DNA from: Alviniconcha marisindica | Lineage: Eukaryota; Mollusca; Gastropoda; Provannidae | NCBI GenBank assembly: GCA_018857735.1 | Contig: JABMCL010003926.1 | Location: 419,501 to 483,500 of the forward strand | DNA: 64,000 nt | Direction of reading: 5' to 3' | Shown here: piece by piece, positions 51,301 through 60,302 of the stretch | Position numbering within the stretch: position 1 is the stretch's first letter | Layout: every line of letters begins with the position of its first letter | The notes under the pieces: model-generated | The model's input: the letters and a program-made list of their open reading frames with translations, nothing else | Databases searched by the model: none | Told to the model about the DNA's origin: nothing | Position numbers and translations under genes: made by a program

Positions 51301-52038
51301 AAGTTTTAAACAAGTGAGTAATAGACTGTTTCTTCTCTTCGAACGTTAGTACGGACCTATATGTTGTTTTGAAACGATTTGGAGTGATTTTGTGGCCCGA
51401 AACTGCCTTTACAGGCCCTTTAAGTGTCGTTTTGTGGCTTGGTAAAGGGGATTTCCCCGAAAAAATTTCTACTTGCCCGGAAAAAAAGGCGAGAACCTTT
51501 TGTGTTGGGGTTGAGGTTAGTAAAAACTGGGCTAACGGCCAGAACACAAGAATTGGACGGGAAGAAAGGGGGGGGGGGGTAGTGTCATGTATTAATATGT
51601 TCTTGGTCCATTTAATATGCATAAGCCTCGATTTGAGTGATTGGTGAACTGACCAATGAGAAGGGACTTGGAGAAACGGCTGCGTTCGTTCGTTCGTTCG
51701 TTCTGTTTGTTTAATGTCCCCAGATGCTAAGGACCATAGTTATTAGGGACAGTCTGTAAAGTAAGCCCGTCTTGGATATAAAACAAAACAAAAAACAAAA
51801 CGGAAATAAACATCGCTTACAAGCTTGAGTCAGGTTTATGTGGTGTTCGACAGCACTACAGTATGGAGGTGGGGAAATTGGTTTTAACACCCAGTCGATG
51901 GTTTGATCATGGCGAAACACATTTTGTCAGGACATAATACGTGGACTACTGACCCAGGCGAGTTCTAACTGTCGCTGGCTAACTGGGCCCGCTTCTTGCT
52001 GTCACGTCGGGCAGGCGTTTGTGTATTTTTTACTGATC

Positions 52039-52071
<33 letters not shown>

Positions 52072-52085
52072 ACCATGGAGGGGTA

Positions 52086-52116
<31 letters not shown>

Positions 52117-52154
52117 CCTCTCTCTCTCATATATTATATATATATGTATATGTG

Positions 52155-52214
<60 letters not shown>

Positions 52215-52392
52215 TGTGTGTGTGTTTTGTGTGTGTGTGTGTGTGTGATGTGTTATGTGTGTGTGTGTGTGTGCGTGTGCGTGTGTGTGTGATGTGTTAT
52301 GTGTGTGTGTGTTGGGGTGCGTGCGTGCGTTTCGTGCGTGCGTGGTTGTGTGTGTGTGTGGGGGTGGCGTGCGTGTGTGTGTGTGTGTGTGG

Positions 52393-52423
<31 letters not shown>

Positions 52424-52595
52424 GTTGTGTGTGTGTGGTGTGTGTGTGTGTGTGTGTTGGTGTGTGTTGTGTGTGTGTCTAGGCAAAGACCAGGAAGATG
52501 TACAGGTGTGGCTGGGACTGACCCACGACGGATCGACCGAGATGACCATTGACCACTTCACCTGGGTGGACGGAAACCAGCCCACCTACGTCAGG
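43673..52595 (+). CDS. Secreted C-type lectin domain protein (3 exons seen, 3' part missing)
   Basis: Exons are 43673-43730, 47804-48023 and 52483-52595. Exon 1 encodes a signal peptide-like MQGHHTLLCTVLLIQLTEE. Exon 2 joins in phase and gives RVVRFVKKTDGMSFAED, then RWTKGQTLCEDHGMSLPIVR and TETDFDNLVVIKN, the first half of a C-type lectin fold (Trp-x(6)-Cys, LPIV, TETDF). Exon 3 reads KDQEDVQVWLGLTHDGS then FTWVDGNQPTYVR, the WLGL core and the WVDG strand. The domain binds ligands outside the cell, often sugars, in invertebrate immunity and adhesion. Its second half (WxD/WND and the closing Cys) was not found. The exon 2-exon 3 join is out by one base as written (exon 2 ends AAAG; GAAG would fit). 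Whether it is active is unknown. Confidence 0.75.
43855..44680 (+). repeat. 40-bp minisatellite, about 20 copies, lectin intron 1
   Basis: The unit is AATCGTGGGTCACAGCCGGG then GTGCTTTAAAGTCCATTTAC. Variants GTCAGAGGTGGGGTACTTCA occur every third unit at 43995-44270, giving a ~120-bp higher-order period there. Confidence 0.96.
44681..45378. other. Lectin intron 1, single-copy-looking part
   Basis: Mixed sequence with short repeated phrases (ACCCGGCGG, GTGAATCCAGATACAGGG and GTGAATCCAGGTACGGGG). No gene seen. Confidence 0.5.
45379..45514 (+). mobile_element. SINE family A, 5'-truncated copy
   Basis: Starts within the body (TCATTCTGGTGGTGACAGTG) and runs to TTCTGTGGACGTTAAGCACC then ATGTTTACTTACT, the family 3' end seen at 12413. 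Confidence 0.9.
45484..46015 (+). repeat. 33-bp minisatellite seeded by the SINE 3' end, about 16 copies
   Basis: The unit is CTGTGGACGTTAAGCACCAT then GTTTACTTACTTT, the last 33 bp of the SINE. Early units have ACTTTC and late units ACTTAC, in two blocks. Confidence 0.97.
46125..46435 (+). repeat. (CAAA)n and a ~70-bp AT-rich duplication
   Basis: (CAAA)n at 46127-46166. GTATAAAGAATATATCAATC with ATGTATAACATTAACAGGCA occurs twice at 46317-46432. Confidence 0.88.
46600..46810 (+). repeat. ~68-bp diverged repeat, 3 copies
   Basis: TTCAGAATCCGGAAGTCTTT, TAGCTTTATTTCATCCTCAA and an ACCTGTGTCATTACTT phrase recur about every 68 bp. Confidence 0.75.
47085..47765 (+). repeat. ~680-bp G/T-only-like tract
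   Basis: The + strand is almost only G and T, with GTGCGTGC and GGGG runs and very few A. It lies just before lectin exon 2. Base composition jumps sharply at both edges, so it may be real or a consensus error. Open frames in it are artefacts. Confidence 0.85.
47804..48023 (+). CDS. C-type lectin exon 2
   Basis: Two acceptors fit the phase: GGTGACAG at 47803 (keeps NRVVRFVKKTDG) and the stronger CTTCTGTCTTTGCAG at 47875 (starts at FYLPMK). Donor GAAAG|GTAAAA. It carries the first conserved Cys and the MSLPIVRTETDF block of the lectin fold. Confidence 0.75.
48024..48195 (+). repeat. ~53-bp tandem copies of the lectin exon 2 end and donor
   Basis: AACAATATAGCGGAAAG|GTAAAA at the exon end recurs as AACAGTATAGCGCAAAGGTA, AACAATATAGCGCAAAGGTA and AACAATACAGCGCAAAGGTA, each followed by an A/C-rich spacer (ACCAGCCAAACAAACAAAC). 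Confidence 0.92.
48280..48362 (+). repeat. (GT)n then (CG)n microsatellite
   Basis: About 34 GT units followed by six or seven CG units. From 48363 to 48705 there is A-rich single sequence with no gene. Confidence 0.95.
48708..51423. mobile_element. ~2.7-kb TTAA-flanked element with terminal inverted repeats
   Basis: The left end is TTTAAAGGGCTTGTAAAGGC then AGTTT. The right end, read inverted, is CTTAAAGGGCCTGTAAAGGC then AGTTT. The ends therefore match over about 24 bp with two differences and carry TTAA at the border. The inside is A-rich and of poor apparent quality, with no transposase seen. TTAA targets are used by piggyBac and Kolobok-type elements. Likely non-autonomous, inserted in the last lectin intron. 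Confidence 0.6.
51424..52020. other. Lectin intron, unassigned
   Basis: No array; (CGTT)n at 51683-51702 and a repeat-like phrase (AATGTCCCCAGATGCTAAGG) at 51711-51731 that recalls the TTAATGTCC.CAGATG start of repeat B. Confidence 0.5.
52032..52480 (+). repeat. CTGT, CT, GTGC and GT microsatellite block
   Basis: (CTGT)n at 52040-52068, (CT)n at 52086-52130, (GTGC)n at 52165-52215 and GT-rich sequence to 52480, which serves as the polypyrimidine-poor region before lectin exon 3 (GTGTGTCTAG). Confidence 0.93.
52483..52595 (+). CDS. C-type lectin exon 3
   Basis: Acceptor GTGTGTCTAG, donor TCAGG|GTGAAA. It carries VQVWLGLTHDGS and HFTWVDGNQPTYVR, the diagnostic WLGL and WVDG elements. It needs one base from exon 2, while exon 2 as written gives two. 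Confidence 0.75.
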
Positions 52596-52649
52596 GTGAA
52601 ACCTCGACCCCAAAAAGCCGAAAACAAAAAAAGGATGTCCCCTGGTCCG

Positions 52650-52860
52650 GTAAGGGCAGAGAGAGAGAGAGAGGGGGAAAAGAGGGGGAGAGAGAGGAGA
52701 GAGAGAGAGAGAGGGGAGAGGAGAGGGGGAAAAACAAAACGGGACAGACGGGACAGACAGACAGACAGACGGGACAGAAAAACAGATAAAAGACAAAAGG
52801 GAACAAAAGGGGGACGGGAGCAGACAACAGAGGAGGGGAGGGGGGGAGGGGGAGAGAGGG

Positions 52861-52895
<35 letters not shown>

Positions 52896-53060
52896 GACAG
52901 ACAGACGGGACAGACGACAGACAGCCAGAAGCCCGGCCCAGACGGACAGATAGGACCCAGAGGCCAGAGGGACGGGGACGCAGAAAACGGAGAGGGAGGA
53001 GAGGAAAAGAGAGAGGAGGAGGAGAGGAGAGAGAGAGGAGAGGAGAGAGGAGATTTCCCG
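52650..53060 (+). repeat. GA- and GACAGA-rich low complexity
   Basis: Purine-rich tract with GGGACAGACAGACAGAC runs. No gene. Confidence 0.9.
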
Positions 53061-53379
53061 AGGTTTTTGTATTTTGGCCTGACCCTTACAAACCCCCCAA
53101 ATAAAAACCCAAAATTATACCCACCCCCCGGACAAAAAGACTTTACAAACAGCAAAACACACAGAAAAACCCCAAGACACATATAACAAACAAAAAACAA
53201 AAAAAAAAAAACCCAATAAACAAAAAAAAAAGGGGGCCCAAAACCCCGGGGGGCCCCGGGGAAAAAGGGGGACATTTGGTGGTAGTGCCAAACAAATTTA
53301 CTGTTGTCGGTAAATGGGGGATCATTTCTAGTAAATATAATCCCGGGGCTTACACATCTCCATATGTTTTCTTCTGTTT

Positions 53380-53880
53380 AGCATGGAAAATGAATTTTAA
53401 AAGCAGTCGAAAAATTTTAGTTTTTTTCCCTTTCCCCCTTGTTCGGAAACCGACTGAAACCTTTTTTTTCCCGGGAAATCGGTTTCTTAGATCCGTCCCC
53501 CGAGGAAAAACCCCCCCGGAATGATCTTTTTTCCCCGGGTTTTTGGGAAAAATACACATTTTTTTTTTTGTGGGACAGTCATGTTCTGTCCCTATTGTTT
53601 TTTTGGGAAAGTACACCAAGTCGGAATTGCGCCCGTGCTACTCTGAAAAAATATATATCTACCCCCTGATAAATATTTTTGCCCCAAAACCATTTTTGAA
53701 AAAACCCGTAATTTCATTTTTTTTCTTTGTCTCTGATGTCACCCGCCCACTCCGGGGGGAAACTGTCTAACAATTTTTGTTTGGCCATCCCAAAAATGTT
53801 TTGACGTTTTCCAACCCCTTTGTTGAAACCCATCCAAAGAAAAAAGCCATTTTTACACAGGATTTCCCGTACCTCCTTTG
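53380..53880 (-). pseudogene. LINE ORF2 C-terminal region (remnant)
   Basis: Scattered frames such as TKGLENVKTFLGW, FFKNGFGAKIFIRG and VARAQFRLGV resemble the C-terminal part of related mollusc LINE ORF2 proteins. Very broken, so the call rests mainly on position after the RT domain. Confidence 0.45.
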
Positions 53881-54276
53881 CCCCCCTTTTTTCCCCGTTT
53901 TATCAAGTTAAACCCCCCTCCTGTGGCCTATTGGGTAATCTGCCTGTTCCTTTATACAGTAAGCGAAACCAGTCCCTTAATAAACAAACCCTTGGGGGGG
54001 CAATAAAAGAGGATATCAAAAAAAAACTTCCATTACCATCTTGTTTGGGGTACGGCTTGGCACTCCCAAATATCTTTTACATGCCATGAGATGTACTTTT
54101 TTCGATGCTGTCTAGTATGTGTCCCCCCCTTTTTCTGTGAATAAAACAAAATGATGAATCTTTGAACCCTTTTTAAAGGAAAGTCCTTTTGTCATTTTCT
54201 GCTTTTTTGGAAAGACGTAATAGATTGAAGACGGTTTTTTTCCCTTTTTGAAACCCAAAATGATCTGTCCCTTGTT

Positions 54277-54830
54277 TTAAAAAGTTGTCGTGAATGCGAA
54301 ACCAAGATAATGATATTTGTTTAGGACTTCCATTTCAACGCCATCATAAAAAATTTTTCTTTTTGACAGGTAGCCGCCTTTTCGGAACACCATAACTTTT
54401 GTTTTATCTCTGTTATTTCCATGTCCCAGTCTATTACAGCTGCTTTCAGAGAATTCAGTTTTTTTTGTAAACCATAAGGGTGGTTCCCAACAGAGCTCCC
54501 AATCATTGCAAAAAAGGAGTATGAACAATTCAACGAGTCCCGAAAAGGTTGTATACCAGTCCCCTGTCTCAGAAATATAATTGGCAAGGATTAATGAACA
54601 GGGAAAAATTGTAGGATTTAATACCCCCCTTGGCGGCCCCCAAACGGGGAAAAAAAAAAAAAATCAGAGTATTCACTGTTTGCCCTGACACAAGACAACA
54701 AAAAAATCATACTAGATTTTATAGAGGCAAAAAATTTTCCCCTTGGGTTTCCCCCTTTTTGCATAGCTTGAAACAGTTTATCGTGGTGCACAAAATCGAA
54801 AGCCTTTTTGAAGCCCACAAAAGAACATAT
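54277..54830 (-). pseudogene. LINE ORF2 reverse transcriptase (fragments)
   Basis: FKKAFDFVHHDKLF (54770-54818) is RT motif A with its catalytic Asp. Further on, GLQKKLNSLKAAVIDWDMEI in one frame and DKTKVMVFRKGGYLS with YHYLGFAF in another are the conserved blocks after the YxDD box. The YxDD box itself falls in a frame break (F.ND region near 54500) and is not intact as written. Confidence 0.8.
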
Positions 54831-55919
54831 AACTTCTGCCCTTTTCTTGTTAAAAAAATTTTGAGAAATTTCCCTATAGATTAAAAATTGATCTGTGTCG
54901 AGATTTCCCTGCGGAACCCGTTTGCATTTCTAAAATTTTGTAATTTTTTCCAAACCCAATTTATACAGTCTAGTATTCAAAATTTGCTGTATAAATTTAC
55001 TAACGATCCCAAAGGAGTGAAACCCTTATAATTGTCTGCTAAGTGTATATCTCCCTTTTTGTGTATAGGAACGATGATAGTTTGGCCCAGTCACTTGGAT
55101 AAATGCCTTTGTCAAAAATTGTAAAAAAGGGATGAACAATATCACGTCTTTTCCACCCGTTTTTAACATCTCTGCGTGTATGTGATCAAGACCACAAGCT
55201 TTTCCGGACTTTAGGTTTGTAACAGCTTTCTGAACCTCTCTACACTTATTTTTTGGGGTTCAGAGAGTGGTTTTCTCTTCTGATACATCCTGTTTTTGTA
55301 CTTTCCGACTCGCCCAACTGTTTCGTTAGCTGTGTGCCCGAGTATACTTTTAAAATGATCATCCCAAAACATTTTTTTTAATTTTATCACTTGCATTATT
55401 TTTTTTCTCTCCCCCAAGACTCTTCAGTTCTTTCCAAAAAACGATGCATTTTTCGGGTTTAGTGGCTAGAAGTGTGCTTTATTTTTTTTGAACTTTTTTT
55501 TTTTATTCAAAGTCAGGCGCCTGTAGTTTTGGTTCGAATCTGCATAATTTTCCGGTTTTTGGGTTTTCTTTTTTCCAAATTTTCGCATTTTTTCCTTATT
55601 TTCTCTTTTCGTTCTCTGCATTAGGTAAAACCATGAAGCCCCTTTGGTATTTTTGTTCATGTGGAAATTTCCTAACCCCATACACTGACTAGCTGAAATT
55701 AAAATCAAAAAATCACTGAGAGCACCATCTACATCATGCTCTAATTTTGCTTTGGCTGTTCGAGTTTTTTTTGGAAACTTTGTCATTTTTCAGCTGTTTT
55801 TTGAATTTTGGGTTCTTTGTTTTCCCTGAAAAATTTTTTTCCCAGGAGTCCAGCTGCCTTTTCTTTGAAGGGGTTTTCCTCTGATCAACCGCAACTGCAG
55901 CGTTCTGTGACACATTAAT

Positions 55920-56787
55920 GGCTAAGACAACGGGGAGGTGATCAGATTCGATCATGTTTTCAACTTCTAAGGAAGTAATGCATCCCGAGGATAACATTCC
56001 CCAAGCCCAAAAGGAAATAGTCTAAACAAAAGGGGGTACAGTGTCAAAAAACCCCACGCCCCTGACGGGACCGTTCAGAATGGGGACACCACACATATTA
56101 CACAACTCTATTAACTGTTGGCCAAAAACGTTCGTATGATTATCCTGGGATTTCCTGGGGAAGCAGTCGCACACTTTAGCTAATACGTCTTCACAATCAT
56201 CTTGAACTTGATTGTAGTTCTCTGATGCAGTCCGAGCATTTAGGTCACCACACAGGAGCATAGAAAAATTTTTAAACAGAAACCCCATTAACACCTTTTC
56301 AATGAGCTCCACGCCATAACCTGCGCTTTATTTCCATTTAGTTAAATCATACGGTGGCAGTATGCAGCGATAAACATTACATCCTTATCTGTTCCAAGTA
56401 AGACCTTCTTCATTCGTAATACTACCACATTGTCCACATCCACGTGCATTCGCTCCACGAACGGTAAAAACTTTTTCCCTTTAACAAGTACCAACACGCC
56501 CCCTGACAGCCTTCCGTGGCTTGAAAGTTTTTTTGCTTTGGCAACAACAAAAAAAAAAAATCCCTGAACAAGTCGGAATCAAAATCAGACCCAATATACG
56601 TTTCCGTTAAGCATACAAAATCAAAGGATGTGATGTAATTCACAAACGCGGCATTGTCTAATTTGGACAGCAGTCCAGAAACGTTGTACGTCAAATATCG
56701 AAGAGTCATTTTACCGTCAATGAAAGGGAAGGATGAAAGTACAGACCTTGCACTCTGGATAGTGTCAAGTGTGTTCGGTATACCCAT
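55920..56787 (-). pseudogene. LINE ORF2 AP-like endonuclease (fragments)
   Basis: LRYLTYNVSGLLSKLDNAAF with DFVCLTETYI (about 56600-56710) is the N-terminal endonuclease block with catalytic Asn and Glu. LLCGDLNART (near 56240-56265) is the GDxN motif. MIESDHLPVVLAIN (55915-55955) is the SDH motif. All three lie in order but in different frames. Confidence 0.88.
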
Positions 56788-57599
56788 AACTGCTGTCTTT
56801 CGGGTTAAGTATTCCGGGGGCCCCGGCCATTTTCCCTATTTTTTGTGGAGCTGCATCTTTTCGCCTGTGACTGAATCCCCTGTCAGTTTCTTGGTTTGTG
56901 ACACTGTTTGATTTGCCGCTCACTTGCACTCTTTTGAAAGTGTCCGAGATACTGGCCTGACTGAGAGCACGTGGCTTGCGTGCCCGATCTGAGCGTAGAG
57001 TCCGTGACCCGTGACAGGACTGCTCAGGCTGCGTTGACCCAGCCGGGTTTTCGGCACGTGCACGTTTCGTTGGGGATTCCCCTCTGGTGTTGGTGTTGCT
57101 GGTAGCGTTGTCATCTTTGTCGTTGGTTGTTTCCTCGTCTCGATCGGCATGGCTCGCTTCACCCACCGCCACTCCGTCGTTGTCACTGGCAGTACTAGTG
57201 GTGTCTGTAGGTTGTGGCTGATCGGAGGCCGCTGAAAGGGTTTCACCGCCGGGGAATGTGGTCCGTTGTGGATCGCGGGTGTGGGCTGCTGAGGCTGTCG
57301 CTCTTTGTATGTGTTCTCTCCTCCGTTGTTTGGAGGAGGGGCGTGGGGTTGTCATCTTCATAGCCGCGTTCCACTCTGGTGCTGTCGTTGTGCGGTCTAG
57401 AGGTGTTGGAGTCGTCTACATCGTTCTTCGGCATCCCTGTCACTGCGTCTTCTTCATTGCCGCCCCGAGCGGCTGTGATGCTGCTGGATGCAGTGTCGGG
57501 GGTCGCGTTGATGCTTAGCGCGTCGCCTGGAACTGCGTCGTTAGAGGTGAGAGGGGGATCCGCTTGCTGTCGGGTTTTTCGCATCCCCCCGGCCCTCAA
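56765..57599 (-). pseudogene. LINE ORF2 N-terminal leader, Ser/Thr/Asp-rich
   Basis: Two long overlapping frames (57243-57599 and 56765-57361) of polar sequence with a basic cluster (RGESPTKRARAENP, a possible nuclear signal). The frame shifts once near 57300. It ends KDSSYGYTEHT just before the endonuclease start. Confidence 0.7.
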
Positions 57600-58479
57600 A
57601 GCAGAAGGGTTTGGGAAACTGGTTGTTCTCGATTAAGGGGTCGACCTTGGTTGTCCTTCAGTTCCCTTTTTCTGTACTTTCCCCCTCTGTTTCTTCGCCC
57701 CAAATGTTCGTCTGTCTGGCCGTGGTCACCCGGGGGTGTGCGTGACTTTACGACTTATGTAGGGGCCCGCTGCCCGGGACAATTTTTGCGGGGATCGGGG
57801 ATGTGGTGTGCGTCTCTGCCGGGGGTTTCTCTGGGCTCCTTCCCTACTGCGTACGCGACCGCCCGTTGGTCCCCCGGCACACCCCATGTTTGGGAGCGAC
57901 GGGGCAGACTGGTGTTCCCGTGGTGGGCGACTTCGGCGCCCCTGTACAAACAGTTTAATCTGTCTCGTCGACCGGTCTACCCCAGCTGTGTAGCTCCCCT
58001 CGTTGGGCGCCTTCCCCCCGGTTGACGTTTGGGCGGTTCGTGGGTGCCGTAGTCCTTTACGGTTCCTGTTGGCCGATGATCATGATGCGGGTTTGTGTGT
58101 GGGTCCTGTCGTCGGCGGCCTGAGTTTTCCACTTCCTGGCTGTTCCGTTGATCGTCCCACCCGGGCCCGCTGGTGGTGGTAGCGGCCATGGTCGTAGTGC
58201 TTGGGCTGGTTGGACGGCCCGTTCCGGTCGCTCGCATTCCGGTCCCTTTGCTGACCACGGTACTTGTAACGAGAATCGTCTTCTCTTCTTCTCGCCTGAT
58301 TTCTGTCATCTTTCCATTTTCTGTGTAAACGCTGGTTCCAGACTTCTGACGTTTCTTGATCTGGGCGATGTGGAAGCGGCCAGTCCTTGTGATCTCGGAA
58401 GTCGTGGTCGTCGTGATAGCCACGGTGTTCCTGCTGACTACGCTGGGAAGGGTGCGGTTTCTGTCGCCCGAAGGGTGCG

Positions 58480-58770
58480 GGCGTCTGTCTTCAACCCCCA
58501 GTTTGCCATTCTTGAAATAGGCGAGTTTGCCTTGCTGGTGGTAGAACTGGATCTCGTTCCTTTGTCGAGTGGTCAAACAGACGTGACTCGGATCCCTTCT
58601 TGTCTGAGTAGATCCCTGAGGGCTCCGTCGGCGGATTTCCATTCGGGTCGCTTCCCCCTGTGGAATTCCACGATCAGGGGCCGTGGCTGGTCGCTGCGCT
58701 GTCTGCGGGCACCGATCCGGTGCGTTCTCTGTATATCGGAGTGTTCCCAGGTTCGAGAGGAGCTGCACTC
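58480..58770 (-). pseudogene. LINE ORF1 RNA-binding domain (frameshifted)
   Basis: Frame one reads IQRTHRIGARRQRSDQPRPL then IVEFHRGK and LRDLLRQEGIRVTS, the L1-ORF1p type RRM. After a one-base shift it continues as LTTRQRNEIQFYHQQGKLAY then FKNGKLGVEDR, the C-terminal domain. Nucleic acid chaperone role known for this family. Confidence 0.75.
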
Positions 58771-58984
58771 ATTCAGTCATCAACGATCACGTTGACGTTT
58801 GCTCTGTAGTTGTCTCTTGTCGGTTCCCTTACTCCAAGAAATTTCAGATTGCACCTCCTGGAAAGTCAATTTAGTTCAGTTCTTTTTAGGTTTAACCTGC
58901 CCAAATTTTTTCATTTTCTTCTTGAAAGGAAAACTTTTGTTTCCAATATTGCTTCAGTTTGTTCACATCTGTGTGAGTTGACCT

Positions 58985-59163
58985 AGAGTTCGTTCCAAAC
59001 TTCCGAACTTCTCATCCATCTTGCTGTTGATGTGTGCAGTGTGCATCTGTATGCCCTGCATGATCTGTGAGAACCGCCAGTCCACATTCTGTGTGAGAGT
59101 CACAAAGTTTTCGTCGGGGCCGGGGTTCTTCTCAACATCCAGCACTTTGGCAGCAAGCCCACA
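58985..59163 (-). pseudogene. LINE ORF1 N-terminus with 2A-like motif and coiled coil
   Basis: CFFCGLAAKVLDVEKNPGPD is followed by a helical stretch (RFSQIMQGIQMHTAHINSKM, DEKFGSLERTLGQL). The motif DVEKNPGP (59116-59139) fits the 2A consensus D(V/I)ExNPGP exactly. The start codon is not clear because a CT-rich tract adjoins upstream. Confidence 0.8.
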
Positions 59164-59169
59164 AAAAAA

Positions 59170-59800
59170 ACAGAGAGAGAGAGAGAAGAGAGGAGAGAAG
59201 AGAGAGAGAGGAGGGGAGAGAGAGAGAGAGAGAGGGGAGGAGAGAAACAGACAGACAGACAGACAGACAGACAGAAAACAACAGAAGACAGACAGAGACA
59301 CAAAAGACACAGAGGGCAGAGAACCCGGGAACAGACAACAGAGAGAGAGAGAAAAGAGAGAGAGAGAGAGAGGGGAAGAAGAAGGGCAGAAAGACAGACA
59401 GGGCAGACGACAGACAAGGCAGACAGACAGACCCGACAAGGGGAAAAAACAGATAGAGACAAGAGAGACAGAGAGGCACAGGGGCAAGGGGCAACAAAAG
59501 AGAGAGAGAGAGAGAGAGAGAGGGGGAAAAGAGAGAGAGAGGGGAGAGAGAGAGGAGAGACAGAGGGCAAGAGACAGAGACAGACAGGCAGACAGACAGG
59601 GCAGAAAGATGGGGGGAGACACAAAGGCACAGGGGCAAAAGGGCAACAGAGAGAGAAAAGAGAGAGAGAGAGAGAGGAGGAGAGAGAGAGAGAAGGGCAG
59701 AGACAGAGAAACCCCGAGAGACAGAGGGCAGAAGACAGACAGACAGACAGAGAGACACAGAGAGGCAGGGACACAGGCCGGGGGAGAGAGAGAGAGAGTC
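59170..59800 (+). repeat. ~630-bp GA/CAGA-rich tract
   Basis: Purine-rich with GACAGACAGACAGACAGACA and GAGAGA runs, very like 52650-53060 on the same strand. These two tracts sit on either side of the LINE. Confidence 0.92.
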
Positions 59801-60170
59801 TAGATCAACTTTCGGTCACGGTCTCTCTTCCTCTCGGCTAGCCTATGTATCTCTCTGACAGAGCCGGTCCAAAACATGGTCATGAAAATCAAATAAAAAT
59901 ATCTACCTTGGCCCATGCTCAACACATCTCCCCCAAACGTTCGAGCGAAAATCAGATCTTCCTTTGACGGCATGAGCGACAACCCGTCGTCTGCGGCCTG
60001 TATCAGCTCAGTCAGGGTCGGCGTGTTCTGACCAAGCTCATTAATCAGCGAAGCTGGAGGTCGAGGGTTCGATCCTTTTAAGGGACGGTCAGGTTTCACC
60101 TCTCACGACGTCGTCCACACGCCAACACTGCCCAAGTCGATTTTTTTTTTTTTTTTCGATTTCGAGATTA
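59800..60170. other. Unassigned sequence with a B-box-like site
   Basis: GGTCGAGGGTTCGATCCTTT (60058-60077) resembles a pol III B box. A 99-codon minus-strand frame is open across 59800-60099, but nothing supports it as a gene. Confidence 0.45.
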
Positions 60171-60302
60171 TATTGGATCAAACGTCCTTTGGGGGGTCGC
60201 CGATCGACTGGTTCGATCTGTTATTGGAGCTGAGGCTCGGAAATGAGTCAATTAGCATTTGCAAATCCTCGGAAGTAGAAGGGAATGATATCCTCGTCAT
60301 AA

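Larger units (their letters stand above)
53300..59170 (-). mobile_element. APE-type non-LTR retrotransposon (LINE), broken
   Basis: Read on the minus strand from 59170 the order is ORF1 with a 2A-like motif, coiled coil and an L1-type RNA-binding domain; a spacer; then ORF2 with a Ser/Thr/Asp-rich leader, an AP-like endonuclease, a reverse transcriptase and a C-terminal region to about 53350. Frames change many times, mostly at homopolymers. The 5' end is cut off by a GA/CT-rich tract (59170-59800). No target-site duplication or poly-A tail was recognised. Clade not assigned. Confidence 0.85.

Noticed and set aside
59800..60099. 99-codon minus-strand gene
   Set aside because: Its N-terminal codons overlap a B-box-like repeat piece and its end runs into the GA tract; no domain seen.
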